54,793 nt of DNA from positions 1 through 54,793 of the forward strand of contig DHMR01000046.1 of assembly GCA_002405875.1 (NCBI GenBank), in the 5' to 3' direction. Below are positions 44,762 through 53,723 of the stretch, piece by piece (position 1 is the first letter of the stretch; each line of letters opens with the position of its first letter). A program made the position numbers and the translations under genes. Under the pieces are notes generated by a model, which made no database searches, was not told the DNA's origin, and saw only the letters and a list, made by a program, of their open reading frames with translations. This DNA is from a bacterium UBA4637. GTDB taxonomy: Bacteria > Bacteroidota > Bacteroidia > Bacteroidales > Bacteroidaceae.

Positions 44762-45943
44762 TTATTCTACGTACAATACCAATCCCTTGAGATATTCGCC
44801 CTCAGGATGATAGATATTGATAGGATGGTCGGCGGGCTGATGAAGCTGGTGCAAGATTCTCACCTTGCGTCCTGCCTGTGCCGCAGCCGTAAACACGGCG
44901 TTCCGGAAGTTGTCTTTCGTCACTACCTGCGAACAGCTGAACGTAAATAGGATGCCCCCCTTCTTGATGCGCTGTAGTCCTTTGACATTGAGACGGGTGT
45001 ATCCCTTGAGCGCATTGCGCAATGCGGCACGATGCTTGGCAAAGGCTGGTGGATCGAGGATGATCAAGTCATACTTTTGGTCATGCTCGTCGAGATACTT
45101 GAAGGCATCCTCGCAAAACGCTGCATGGCGCTCGTCGCCCGGGAAATTGAGAGCGACATTCTCGTTGGTCAGTTCGATGGCCTTGGCACTGCTATCCACG
45201 GAATGCACCTCTTTGGCATCGCCACGCATGGCATACACAGAGAAGCCTCCCGTATAGCAAAACATGTTCAGCACACTCTTCCCCTTGGAGTAATGTTCCA
45301 ATAATGAGCGGTTCTCTCGCTGATCCACAAAGAAACCTGTCTTTTGTCCACGCAACCAATCTATATGAAATTTCAGCCCATTCTCCACGGCCACGTTATC
45401 GGCATTGCCTCCCAGAATGAAGCCATTTTCCTGGTGCAAGTCGGCCTTGAAAGGGAGGGTCGTCTCACTCTTATAATAAATGTTCTTGATACGTTCGCCC
45501 ATGACATCAGCCAATGCCTCCGCCACCTCCATACGATTGACATGCATGCCCACGCTATGTGCTTGCATCACGGCCGTTTCCCCGTAGCAATCGATGACCA
45601 AGCCTGGAAGATTGTCACCTTCGCCATGGACCAGTCGATACGTATTGTTGGCAGGATTGTCGGCGATACCCACGGCTATACGCATCTGAAGGGCAGATGC
45701 CAACCGAGAGCGCCAAAACTCGCCATTAATCTCTATATCACGGAAGGACAGGACACGCACGGCGATAGAACCTATCTGATAATGGCCTACCGCAATAAAA
45801 TCACCCGAGTAAGTGATCACCCTTACAATTTCACCTTCCTCTATGCCTTCGTCCATCCTAAGGATGGCACCGGAGAAAATCCAAGGATGGAATCTCTTGA
45901 GCGACTCTTCCTTACTTTTTTTTAAATATATCTTCTTATACAT
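44762..45943 (-). CDS. RlmI-like 23S rRNA (cytosine-C5) methyltransferase
   Basis: The 393-residue enzyme has an N-terminal PUA domain (about 3-80) and a Rossmann methyltransferase domain. The SAM site is VLNMFCYTGGFSVYA (about 218-232). LDPPAFAKH (about 293-301) is the active-site loop and FTFSCSQVV (about 334-342) carries the catalytic Cys. The E. coli relative methylates C1962 of 23S rRNA; that target is inferred for this protein. It lies 13 bases before the lipoprotein gene. Confidence 0.92.
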   Translation of the reverse strand: MYKKIYLKKSKEESLKRFHPWIFSGAILRMDEGIEEGEIVRVITYSGDFIAVGHYQIGSIAVRVLSFRDIEINGEFWRSRLASALQMRIAVGIADNPANNTYRLVHGEGDNLPGLVIDCYGETAVMQAHSVGMHVNRMEVAEALADVMGERIKNIYYKSETTLPFKADLHQENGFILGGNADNVAVENGLKFHIDWLRGQKTGFFVDQRENRSLLEHYSKGKSVLNMFCYTGGFSVYAMRGDAKEVHSVDSSAKAIELTNENVALNFPGDERHAAFCEDAFKYLDEHDQKYDLIILDPPAFAKHRAALRNALKGYTRLNVKGLQRIKKGGILFTFSCSQVVTKDNFRNAVFTAAAQAGRKVRILHQLHQPADHPINIYHPEGEYLKGLVLYVE

Positions 45944-45998
45944 GATTACTATTCTTTAAAATTACACAAGTTTTACGGACACATATCCATTCCATGTC

Positions 45999-46703
45999 CT
46001 AAATACTAGACGAGTTTTCCATGACCAACTCGACTTCATCTTCCCCGCTCTCAGAAGCCGATTCCACATTCTTTTCAGCCGATTCCTCCACAACAGGCTC
46101 AACCAAGACGTAATCCAAAGATTGGCGCAAACGTATGAATTCATTATACAAATTGATGCAAGCCCAAGCGTCCGTGGCCGCATATACCTTTTGGGAATCA
46201 CGCAACTCAGCCGCATCCCAATTGCTCAAGCGCTGCGCCTTGCTGATTTTCTGATGGAACAAATTGGCATACAATTTCTGAAGGCTCATGTCCATGACTC
46301 CAAAGTCGGAGGCTACATCCTGGATATCCACGAAATTACCGGGAACGAAATCAGCTCTGCGATGAAGTTGGTGCAAATCGTCATGCCAAGAAAGTCCTAT
46401 CTTTGGAACAACCGTGTCAGTAAGCAACCGAATAACAGCAGGAGGCATACCGATACGATTCAAGCGGAACAGGTAGCATACATCCTGCGAACTCACCTGA
46501 AGCAAGCCCACCTCATAACTCACGCCCTTTTTAAAAGAAGGACGTGTCTCTGTATCGACGCCTAAAATCTCTTGACCAAGCAAGTAATCTATGGCAGCCT
46601 CTACATTCTCAAGGGTATCAATGACCTTGATCTCTCCCTGGAAAGTCACGCGAGGCAACCCGGCTATTGCATGCTTGTCATACTTTTTGAATATTGTCTT
46701 CAT
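45999..46703 (-). CDS. 3'-5' exonuclease (DEDDy, RNase D-like)
   Basis: The 234-residue protein has exonuclease motifs I (VDTETRPSF, about 49-57), II (GLSWHDDLHQL, about 103-113) and III (YAATDAWACINLY, about 172-184, with the Tyr and Asp of DEDDy enzymes). It lacks the HRDC domain of full-length RNase D. The last ~35 residues are acidic (EESAEKNVESASESGEDEVE is typical), an unusual tail. It has its own promoter and is divergent from ftsK. Confidence 0.88.
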   Translation of the reverse strand: MKTIFKKYDKHAIAGLPRVTFQGEIKVIDTLENVEAAIDYLLGQEILGVDTETRPSFKKGVSYEVGLLQVSSQDVCYLFRLNRIGMPPAVIRLLTDTVVPKIGLSWHDDLHQLHRRADFVPGNFVDIQDVASDFGVMDMSLQKLYANLFHQKISKAQRLSNWDAAELRDSQKVYAATDAWACINLYNEFIRLRQSLDYVLVEPVVEESAEKNVESASESGEDEVELVMENSSSI

Positions 46704-46726
46704 TATTATTTTCGAGTTTCAGATTG

Positions 46727-46757
46727 CAAAAGTACAATTAATCTCTGAATTAACCAA
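46727..46757 (-). promoter_or_regulatory. -33/-7 promoter of the exonuclease gene
   Basis: TTG (plus 46755-46757), a 20-base spacer and TActTTTG (plus 46727-46734). The leader is only about 17 nt. Confidence 0.8.
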
Positions 46758-46807
46758 ATGTAAATCCATTTTCTATATTAAATTTGAAAAATTAGCATAA
46801 AAAATAG

Positions 46808-46836
46808 TTGATTTACCGATATTTTTGCTAATTTTG
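46808..46836 (+). promoter_or_regulatory. -33/-7 promoter of ftsK
   Basis: TTG (46808-46810), an 18-base spacer and TAatTTTG (46829-46836). The start site near 46843 leaves ~21 nt before the ATG at 46864 and rules out the upstream in-frame start at 46825. Confidence 0.85.
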
Positions 46837-46863
46837 CATGACAAACAACACAATATAAAAAAA

Positions 46864-49452
46864 ATGGCAAAGAAAAAGACAGAACGCAAAGCTAAATCAT
46901 TTAGCGAAGCTATTGGTTTACAATATATTTTCAACAACACGATTACCGATTTCTTCTTGGGATTGGGTCTCCTCATCATATCCGTGGTTACGATCATCGC
47001 CATGATTTCTTTCCTGAACACAGGACAAGCAGACCAGAGCATTCTGGAAGATATGAGGACGGGAGAATGGACCAACAGCGACCATGTTTTCCAAAACTAT
47101 TGCGGTTCGCTGGGTGCCATCATCTCCTACTGGCTGATGGCCATCAACTTTGGCTTGCCAGCCTTTCTCCTCCCCCTGTTTTTCATCATGTGCGGTTTCC
47201 AACTCATGCACGCTTATAAGCTGAACCTTTGGAAATGGTTTTTCTCCATGATGGTGGTCATGATATGGTGTTCCATCACCTTTGCAAAGTTTCTCACCCC
47301 GCTCATGGGTGGTTTGATTTTCAACCCAGGGGGACAGCACGGTGTCTTTGTGGTACAAAACCTGGAGAACATTGTCGGTGCCCCTGGCTTGACAGCCATC
47401 TTGCTGTTCACAGCCATTGCGTTCCTCACGTTCCTCACAACCGAAACCATCACCATCATTCGCAAAGCCCTCAACCCGATCGGATACATCACCAGCAAGG
47501 TGCAATTCGAAATCACCAATCATGGCAAAGATCAAGAGGAAAACAACGCCATAGACCAAGCCTATGCCAATGCCGCCAACGGGATAAGCGACGAAGATGC
47601 CAACGACCCGAAGAAAGCTGATGTCCAAAACTTCCAAGACCCGAAGCCATCCCAAGTTATCGACTTGGATGTAAACCCTACATCGCAGGACAAAGCTCCT
47701 CTTGGCGAGGCTTCCATAGAAGAAGAGAGAGTCCAGGTGGCTGCCAGCTCTACGGATCCGAATGTTTCCTTCCTGGACAAGCAGCGCCAACTCAGAAATG
47801 AGCGGGCTGAGGCCGAGGCGACAGAAAAAGAAGCCGCTGAGAAGGCCGCTTCCGAACATATTGGCATGGACATCTCCGTAGCCAACAACGAGGAAAAGGC
47901 CACTAGCAACACCGTCAGCAATGTCGAGCAACTCAACACTCCTATAAATCCGAAGGAACCTTTCACACGATACAAGTATCCGACCCTCAACCTGCTGAAA
48001 AAGTACGAGGACAATGGCGCCTATATCGACGAAGAGGAACAGATAGCCAACAAGAACCGCATCATCGAGGTATTGGGCAACTTCGGCGTGCAAATCAAGA
48101 CCATCCGCGCTACGGTGGGACCTACCATCACCCTATACGAGATTCAGCCTGCGGAAGGCGTGCGCATCTCCAAGATCAAGAACTTGGAAGACGACATTGC
48201 CCTGAGTTTGGCAGCACTCGGCATCCGTATCATCGCCCCTATTCCGGGTAAGGGCACCATCGGTATCGAGGTCCCTAACGCCAAGGCGAATATCGTCAGC
48301 ATGGAGAGCATTCTGAACTCCAAGAAGTTCCAGGAAACCAAGATGGAACTTCCGATTGCACTTGGCAAGACCATCACCAACGAGGTGTTCATGGTTGACT
48401 TGGCCAAGATTCCACACTTACTTGTCGCCGGTGCCACAGGTCAAGGAAAGTCTGTAGGATTGAATGCCATCATCACCTCTTTATTATATAAGAAGCACCC
48501 GAACGAGCTGAAACTGGTACTCATCGACCCGAAGAAGGTGGAGTTCAGCGTCTACTCTCGCATCGCCAACCACTTCATGGCGGCCGTCTCCGACGAAGAG
48601 GAGCCTATCATCACCGATGTAACCAAGGTGGTGAGAACCCTCAACAGTCTCTGCGTACTTATGGACAGCCGATACGACTTGCTCAAGAAAGCAGGTGCCC
48701 GAAACATCAAGGAATACAACCAAAAGTACATCAACCATAAGCTGAGACTCACGGATGGACATCAGTACATGCCATACATCGTGGTCGTCATCGATGAGTT
48801 TGGTGACTTGATTATGACCGCCGGCAAGGAAGTGGAGCTTCCTATCGCCCGCATCGCCCAGTTGGCCCGTGCCGTAGGAATCCACATGATTATTGCCACC
48901 CAGCGTCCTACCACCACCATCATCACGGGTAACATCAAGGCTAACTTCCCGGGACGTATCGCCTTCAAGGTGACTTCCGCCATCGACTCCAAGACCATCT
49001 TGGACCGTACTGGCGCCAACCAGTTGATTGGTCGCGGTGATATGCTCTACCTCAACGGCAACGAACCTGTGCGTGTGCAGTGCGCCTTCGTTGACACTCC
49101 AGAAATCGAGCGCATCAACGAATGGATTTCCAGTCAGCCGGGACCTATCGAGCCTCTCGAACTCCCAGAGCCAGCCAACGACGGAGATGGCACTGGTGGC
49201 AACGGCAGCGTAGATGCCCGCAACCTCGACCCGCTCTTCGAGGAAGCCGCCCACGCCATTGTGCTCTCGCAACAAGGTAGCACCAGCATGATACAGCGTC
49301 GTTTCAGCATCGGTTACAACCGTGCTGGACGATTGATGGACCAGATGGAAGCGGCGGGTATCGTGGGAGCCGCACAAGGCAGCAAGCCTCGCGAGGTGCT
49401 GATTCAAGACGAAACTCAGCTCAACAACTTGCTGGCAGCCCTGAGAGGATAG
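46864..49452 (+). CDS. ftsK: DNA translocase FtsK/SpoIIIE
   Basis: The 862-residue protein starts MAKKKTERKAKSFS. Four TM segments occupy about 25-180. A charged linker follows (about 215-360). The RecA-like motor domain has Walker A GATGQGKSVG (about 524-533) and Walker B VVVIDEFGDL, and the C-terminal winged-helix gamma domain (about 790-855) reads DNA polarity sequences. It segregates chromosome ends at the division septum. The linker is short compared with E. coli. It is followed by lolA, the same neighbour as in E. coli. Confidence 0.96.
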   Translation: MAKKKTERKAKSFSEAIGLQYIFNNTITDFFLGLGLLIISVVTIIAMISFLNTGQADQSILEDMRTGEWTNSDHVFQNYCGSLGAIISYWLMAINFGLPAFLLPLFFIMCGFQLMHAYKLNLWKWFFSMMVVMIWCSITFAKFLTPLMGGLIFNPGGQHGVFVVQNLENIVGAPGLTAILLFTAIAFLTFLTTETITIIRKALNPIGYITSKVQFEITNHGKDQEENNAIDQAYANAANGISDEDANDPKKADVQNFQDPKPSQVIDLDVNPTSQDKAPLGEASIEEERVQVAASSTDPNVSFLDKQRQLRNERAEAEATEKEAAEKAASEHIGMDISVANNEEKATSNTVSNVEQLNTPINPKEPFTRYKYPTLNLLKKYEDNGAYIDEEEQIANKNRIIEVLGNFGVQIKTIRATVGPTITLYEIQPAEGVRISKIKNLEDDIALSLAALGIRIIAPIPGKGTIGIEVPNAKANIVSMESILNSKKFQETKMELPIALGKTITNEVFMVDLAKIPHLLVAGATGQGKSVGLNAIITSLLYKKHPNELKLVLIDPKKVEFSVYSRIANHFMAAVSDEEEPIITDVTKVVRTLNSLCVLMDSRYDLLKKAGARNIKEYNQKYINHKLRLTDGHQYMPYIVVVIDEFGDLIMTAGKEVELPIARIAQLARAVGIHMIIATQRPTTTIITGNIKANFPGRIAFKVTSAIDSKTILDRTGANQLIGRGDMLYLNGNEPVRVQCAFVDTPEIERINEWISSQPGPIEPLELPEPANDGDGTGGNGSVDARNLDPLFEEAAHAIVLSQQGSTSMIQRRFSIGYNRAGRLMDQMEAAGIVGAAQGSKPREVLIQDETQLNNLLAALRG

Positions 49453-49583
49453 GTAAGACTATCTTACGATGTCTAAGAAGTTGAAACAAAGCTCAACATA
49501 ACTTAAAGGAAAGAACAGATATTAAACTTTACATGCCTACATGGCATCTAAAAAAGAAAATCAAAATCAAGGAGATTAGAAAA

Positions 49584-50183
49584 ATGAAGAAAATTATTTC
49601 TATGGCATTCATGGCTCTGATGAGCCTGACAACTTTCGCACAGACTGCGCAACAAGTTTTAGATAAGACCGCCAGCATCATCGGTAACAAAGGTGGTGCC
49701 AGCGCCAACTTCCAAATGTCTAGTCCGAAATATGGTACTGCCAGCGGTACCATTGCCATCAAGGGCAATAAATTCCATGCACGCACCCCACAAGCTACCG
49801 TATGGTATAACGGTAAGACCCAATGGACCTACATGAAGAAGACCAACGAGGTCAACATCAGCAATCCTACCCAGGCACAACAGATGTCCATGAATCCCTA
49901 CACCTTCATCAACATCTACAAGACGGGCTATACCTCCAGTCTCAAGACTGTTGGCAACAACTACGAGGTGCGACTAGTAGCGCAAAACAAGAAACGTACG
50001 GTACAAGAGCTCGTGCTTACCATCGACAAGAAGAAATACGTCCCTTCCCAAATCAAGATGCGCCAAGGCAGTACCTGGAGCACCATCAAAGTGAGCAACT
50101 TCAAGTCGAAGAGCGTCCCTAACAGCACATTCGTATTCAACAGCAAGGATTTCCCTCAGGCAGAAGTTGTGGACTTGCGATAA
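49584..50183 (+). CDS. LolA-like periplasmic lipoprotein carrier
   Basis: The 199-residue protein starts MKKIISMAFMALMSL after an AAGGAG ribosome-binding site (49569-49574). Upstream in-frame codons are rejected. The signal peptide is cut near AQTAQ. The beta-half-barrel pattern (TASGTIAIKGNKFHA, TQWTYMKKTNEVNIS) fits the LolA/LolB superfamily that shuttles lipoproteins from inner to outer membrane. It lies 131 bases after ftsK with no terminator between, so co-transcription is likely. Confidence 0.88.
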   Translation: MKKIISMAFMALMSLTTFAQTAQQVLDKTASIIGNKGGASANFQMSSPKYGTASGTIAIKGNKFHARTPQATVWYNGKTQWTYMKKTNEVNISNPTQAQQMSMNPYTFINIYKTGYTSSLKTVGNNYEVRLVAQNKKRTVQELVLTIDKKKYVPSQIKMRQGSTWSTIKVSNFKSKSVPNSTFVFNSKDFPQAEVVDLR

Positions 50184-50215
50184 ATGTAAAAATGTTTCCG
50201 AATTTCACACAAATT

Positions 50216-50291
50216 CCTCCCGAGAAAAATTAGCTCTCCTCGGGAGATAAAAATCAAAAGTACCCGTGGTTTGAATTTTTTCCTCGGGAGG
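50216..50291 (+). repeat. Three-part CTCGGGAG inverted/direct repeat in the lolA 3' region
   Basis: CTCCCGAG (50217-50224) can pair with CTCGGGAG at 50239-50246 or with a second copy at 50283-50290. The two hairpins exclude each other. The second copy is followed by an A run, not a T run, so neither is an obvious terminator. Confidence 0.6.
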
Positions 50292-50303
50292 AAAAAATAA
50301 AAG

Positions 50304-50342
50304 TGGGGTAAGGAGAGTCAAAATCTCCCTACCCCATTTTTT
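50304..50342 (+). terminator. Intrinsic terminator of lolA
   Basis: TGGGGTA (50304-50310) pairs with TACCCCA (50330-50336), and GGAGA with TCTCC inside, one mismatch between. Six T residues follow (50337-50342). Confidence 0.93.
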
Positions 50343-50429
50343 GTATCATGTCCATAATTTTCATAATTCTTAGCAACCATGTACGAACGTGTTTGCATGA
50401 GCCTGTCGTAATGATACGCTTCTATTTTT

Positions 50430-50468
50430 GTTATCTGTATGTTATCACGAAAGTTATCTGAAGGTTAT
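50430..50468 (+). promoter_or_regulatory. Four phased GTTAT direct repeats upstream of the outer membrane protein
   Basis: GTTAT occurs at 50430, 50441, 50453 and 50464, spaced 11, 12 and 11 bases, so all face one side of the helix. The last copy ends about 46 bases before the -33 element. OmpR/PhoB-type regulators bind direct repeats of this spacing, so this may be an operator. The rest of the gap 50343-50581 shows nothing further apart from the promoter. Confidence 0.45.
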
Positions 50469-50513
50469 GAATACGAGGCCTAGGTTAAAGATGGGTTAAA
50501 CCTGCCTAAGGAT

Positions 50514-50544
50514 TTGGAGATAAAGCTAAAACTATCTATTTTTG
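50514..50544 (+). promoter_or_regulatory. -33/-7 promoter of the outer membrane protein gene
   Basis: TTG (50514-50516), a 20-base spacer and TAttTTTG (50537-50544). The start site is near 50551. Confidence 0.8.
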
Positions 50545-50581
50545 CAGTCGAAAAGAATACAAGAACCCTCTAAAAAAAATT

Positions 50582-52864
50582 ATGATGAAACAAAACATAC
50601 TATTAATGAGTGCGCTACTCACATGCTCGCTAGAAAGTTTCGCCCAAAGCAACAATACGCAAGAGGCTCAAGACTCCATCTGGAAAGACGTGGACCTAGG
50701 TGCCGTGACCGTCGTCGCTTCCAAGCCCTTGGTCAAAATGGAGACCGACAAGATGACCTACAATGTCCAAGAAGATGTCGAATCCAAGGCATCAACCGTA
50801 CTCGACATGCTACGTAAGGTGCCAATGGTCACCGTAGACGGACAGGACAACATCACCGTGAACGGCTCGTCCAGTTTCAAGGTATATGTGAATGGCAAAC
50901 CGAACCCCATGTTCTCCAGCAATCCTTCACAAATATTCAAGGCGATGCCAGCCACGATGGTGAAGAGTATCGAAGTTGTCACCAATCCAGGTGCCAAATA
51001 CGACGCAGAAGGAACAGGCGGTGTGCTCAACATCGTACTCAACAAGCAAGGAATGGGTGACGCAGGAGGCAGCGACATGTCTCATGGCTACAATGGCAAC
51101 GTGAGCATCAACGGCGGCAACCAAGCTCAACGTGTGTCCGCTTTCCTTAGCGGGCAGCAAGGCAAGCTCACCTATAGCGCCAACGGCATGTACAACCATC
51201 AGCGCATGAACGGGACGACCATAGATTTCGATCGTCTACAGCAAGACAGTCAAATACACTACTACCAGAAATCAGACATGAAACAGCCTTTCGCCATGGG
51301 CAACATCAGCCTCAGCTATGAGCTAGACTCGCTGAGCACACTGAGCGCCACCGCCGGCTTCACTGATTTCTCGCAGAAAATGAACGGCCATCCCGTCACT
51401 CAAATGCAAGGCGGTGCGTACGGCAAGGGCTTCAGCTACGGCAACGAGATGCGGCAGGACATAGGTTGGACTTCGTTCAACGGAAGCCTCGACTATCAGA
51501 GATTTTGGACAGCCCAACACGACAGCTACATGATTCTGAGCTATCTCTTCAGCAGCAATCCTCAACACACCAACCAATACAGTTTCTACGACGAAGTGGC
51601 AGAAGTGACAGGCATCCAGTTGAATGACAACAGCTCCAAGAATTGCACACGTGGCACAGAGCATACTTTCCAAGCTGACTTCACCCAAGCACTCAGTCCA
51701 AATCATACGCTCAACGTAGGCGCTAAATATGTCGCACGCATCAACAAGGTTGAAGCCAAGTACTACGACATAGCACAAGACCGCTCCGAAACCTATATTC
51801 CAGCCATGAGCATGGAATACCATAACACACAAAGCATCCTTGCCGCCTACGCAGAATGGAAAGCTAAACTAGGCAAATGGAGCACGATGCTGGGAAGCCG
51901 TTACGAATACACTTGGCAGAACGTAAAATATCAATTGGGTAACGGAGAAAACTTCAAAAAGCATGATGGAATCCTCTGTCCAAGCGCCAGTCTGAGCTAC
52001 AGCATCACACCCGGAATGAATTTGGGATTGAACTACAGCATGCACATTGCTCGTCCAGGAATCAGCTATCTCAACCCTTACGTAGACCGTACCAACCCGA
52101 CTTCAATCTCGTATGGCAACACCTACCTAGACACCGAGAAGTCACACCAGCTCAATTTGGTTTACAATTACTATTCCGCCAAGTTCATGCTGAGCACGAC
52201 GGCTGGCTACGGATTCTGCAACAACAAGATAGAGCAATACTCATTTATCGACACGGACAACAAGCTCAATCAAACTTATGGCAACATCGCCAAGAATCAA
52301 CGAGCAAGTCTTAACATCTTCGTCAATTGGCTGATGCTGAAACAGACGCGTCTGATAGTCAATGAGGAGGTATGCTACGTAGACTTAAGCAACAACGCCA
52401 TGACGGTCAGCAGCGCTACAGGAATCCACAGCCTCAGAATGAAGAACCTTGGATGGAGCAGCAGCACGATGTTCAACTTACAACAGACCTTGCCTTGGGA
52501 CATGCAGTTCACTCTCGGAAGCATCGTATCCACCAAGACATACAATCTTCAAGGGTACCAGAGCGGCATGTCGTTCTTTTACACTACGCTCTCGAAAGCA
52601 CTCCTAAAGGACAAACTTGACATGAGCCTAATGTACTTCTCGCCATGGAGCAGCAAGCTTGACATCAAATCGCGCATCGCCAACACCAACTACGTACAGA
52701 ACATGACTGTGAGGGTACCACTCCGACAATTGAGCCTCACACTCACATGGAAGTTCGGTAACACCAAGAAACAATTCAAGCAGGTGAAATCAAACATCAA
52801 CAATGACTTCAAAGAAGAGCAAAAAGGAATTCAGGTTGGTGGAATGAACAAATCAGGACAATGA
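50582..52864 (+). CDS. TonB-receptor-like outer membrane beta-barrel protein
   Basis: The 760-residue protein has a signal peptide (cut near SFAQ, residue 22), a plug domain (about 38-155, with VTVVASKPLVK, VLDMLRKVPMVTVDGQDNIT and GAKYDAEGTGGVLNIVLNK) and an outer-membrane beta-barrel (about 165-760) of the OMP_b-brl_3 type. It lacks the N-terminal carboxypeptidase-like domain of many Bacteroidota receptors and no SusD partner follows, so it is not a classical Sus pair. The ligand is unknown. It may be regulated through the phased repeats upstream. The stop lies inside a 28-bp perfect palindrome. Confidence 0.9.
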   Translation: MMKQNILLMSALLTCSLESFAQSNNTQEAQDSIWKDVDLGAVTVVASKPLVKMETDKMTYNVQEDVESKASTVLDMLRKVPMVTVDGQDNITVNGSSSFKVYVNGKPNPMFSSNPSQIFKAMPATMVKSIEVVTNPGAKYDAEGTGGVLNIVLNKQGMGDAGGSDMSHGYNGNVSINGGNQAQRVSAFLSGQQGKLTYSANGMYNHQRMNGTTIDFDRLQQDSQIHYYQKSDMKQPFAMGNISLSYELDSLSTLSATAGFTDFSQKMNGHPVTQMQGGAYGKGFSYGNEMRQDIGWTSFNGSLDYQRFWTAQHDSYMILSYLFSSNPQHTNQYSFYDEVAEVTGIQLNDNSSKNCTRGTEHTFQADFTQALSPNHTLNVGAKYVARINKVEAKYYDIAQDRSETYIPAMSMEYHNTQSILAAYAEWKAKLGKWSTMLGSRYEYTWQNVKYQLGNGENFKKHDGILCPSASLSYSITPGMNLGLNYSMHIARPGISYLNPYVDRTNPTSISYGNTYLDTEKSHQLNLVYNYYSAKFMLSTTAGYGFCNNKIEQYSFIDTDNKLNQTYGNIAKNQRASLNIFVNWLMLKQTRLIVNEEVCYVDLSNNAMTVSSATGIHSLRMKNLGWSSSTMFNLQQTLPWDMQFTLGSIVSTKTYNLQGYQSGMSFFYTTLSKALLKDKLDMSLMYFSPWSSKLDIKSRIANTNYVQNMTVRVPLRQLSLTLTWKFGNTKKQFKQVKSNINNDFKEEQKGIQVGGMNKSGQ

Positions 52865-52885
52865 TACCCCCGGGGGTATCATTGT
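52858..52885. terminator. 28-bp perfect palindrome between convergent genes
   Basis: Bases 52858-52885 form a perfect palindrome centred on CCCCCGGGGG. It spans the stop codon of the outer membrane protein gene (52862-52864) and the last base of the facing gene's stop. A T-rich stretch (TTAGTTTTCC) follows only on the plus strand. It probably acts as a shared transcript end. Confidence 0.65.
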
Positions 52886-53364
52886 TAGTTTTCCTTGAAT
52901 CCATCAATCGCCCCCTGTATTTTCTTGCCCGTCTTCTTAAAGAACTTGGAGACCTTCTTCCCTACATCCTCAGCCTTATCCTGCACATCGTCCGAAGCCT
53001 TGCTGGCGAAGAGGCGAGCCATTGCCTTCTGGTATCTCACCTTCTGCTTGCTGCATTTTCTCACATCCTCGTCGCTCAACTTATCTTTCACGGCACGATG
53101 CTCGGCAAGAAAAGCCTTGTAGGTCTTGGACACCTCGGTTTTCTGAGCCTCCGAGAGCGTGTCGCACGCCACGACCTCATCCACAAACTTCTCCAGTCTT
53201 GCGGCATGAGTCTTGCTGTCATACTGCGATGGCGTTGGCTTCAACACAAGCATCAAGGTGTCCTGGCGATATTGTACGGAATATTCGGCTTGCGCAGCCG
53301 AAGCCAAAGTACCGCCCCATACCAGAGCAGCCACTAAAACGAGTTGGATATTCATTCTCTTCAT
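52885..53364 (-). CDS. Small exported hypothetical protein
   Basis: The 159-residue protein has a signal peptide (cut near ASAAQA, residue ~26) and a helical, Lys/Asp-rich mature part. The C-terminus (about 125-155) is a charged amphipathic segment with paired Lys residues (KKVSKFFKKTGKKIQ). The start at 53364 is supported by AGGAG eight bases upstream; Met4 is an alternative. No family is recognised. It is monocistronic and ends in the palindrome shared with the outer membrane protein gene. Confidence 0.8.
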   Translation of the reverse strand: MKRMNIQLVLVAALVWGGTLASAAQAEYSVQYRQDTLMLVLKPTPSQYDSKTHAARLEKFVDEVVACDTLSEAQKTEVSKTYKAFLAEHRAVKDKLSDEDVRKCSKQKVRYQKAMARLFASKASDDVQDKAEDVGKKVSKFFKKTGKKIQGAIDGFKEN

Positions 53365-53455
53365 TTTACGTTCTCCTATTTTTACGATTCATAAATAATA
53401 GTTGTACTACGTCGCTTTGCAAGGTGGCTACGATTACTTTGCCACAAATGCTATG

Positions 53456-53463
53456 CAAATATA
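53456..53463 (-). promoter_or_regulatory. -7 promoter element (TAtaTTTG) of the small exported protein
   Basis: CAAATATA on the plus strand; the predicted leader is about 85 nt. The gap 53464-53635 holds only a small GAAAGTT/AACTTTC hairpin (53562-53578) and A/T-rich sequence. Confidence 0.55.
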
Positions 53464-53635
53464 AGCAAGAATATCCGCACTTGGTTATATTCTCCACATT
53501 CTTTATAAATACTTAACATAGATAAAGCCTCTATCTTACATCTTATCTAGGCGATAACCTTGAAAGTTCTCAACTTTCTGCAATATTTATAGAAATTTCA
53601 GTAAAATTGGTAAGGTATTTCTGAAAAAAAAGTTT

Positions 53636-53643
53636 TAATTTTG
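53636..53643 (+). promoter_or_regulatory. -7 promoter element (TAatTTTG) of the Fe-S membrane protein
   Basis: TAatTTTG with the predicted start near 53650, ~74 nt before the ATG. The nearest TTG upstream (53607-53609) is 26 bases away, further than usual. Confidence 0.55.
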
Positions 53644-53723
53644 CAGTCAATATGGGACAACAACTTCCCACCCCTTCAAAGGACAGCAAAAACAATGAAT
53701 TAAAACATAAAGAACAAGGTATT

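Noticed and set aside
46825..46863. Upstream start for ftsK
   Set aside because: The extension begins inside the -7 promoter element and would not be transcribed.
46918..48093. 391-codon minus-strand ORF
   Set aside because: Antisense shadow of ftsK; the translated sequence has no recognisable domain.
48484..49407. 307-codon minus-strand ORF
   Set aside because: Antisense shadow of the ftsK motor domain.
49533..49583. N-terminal extension of the LolA-like protein
   Set aside because: A clear AAGGAG site and a normal signal peptide support the ATG at 49584.
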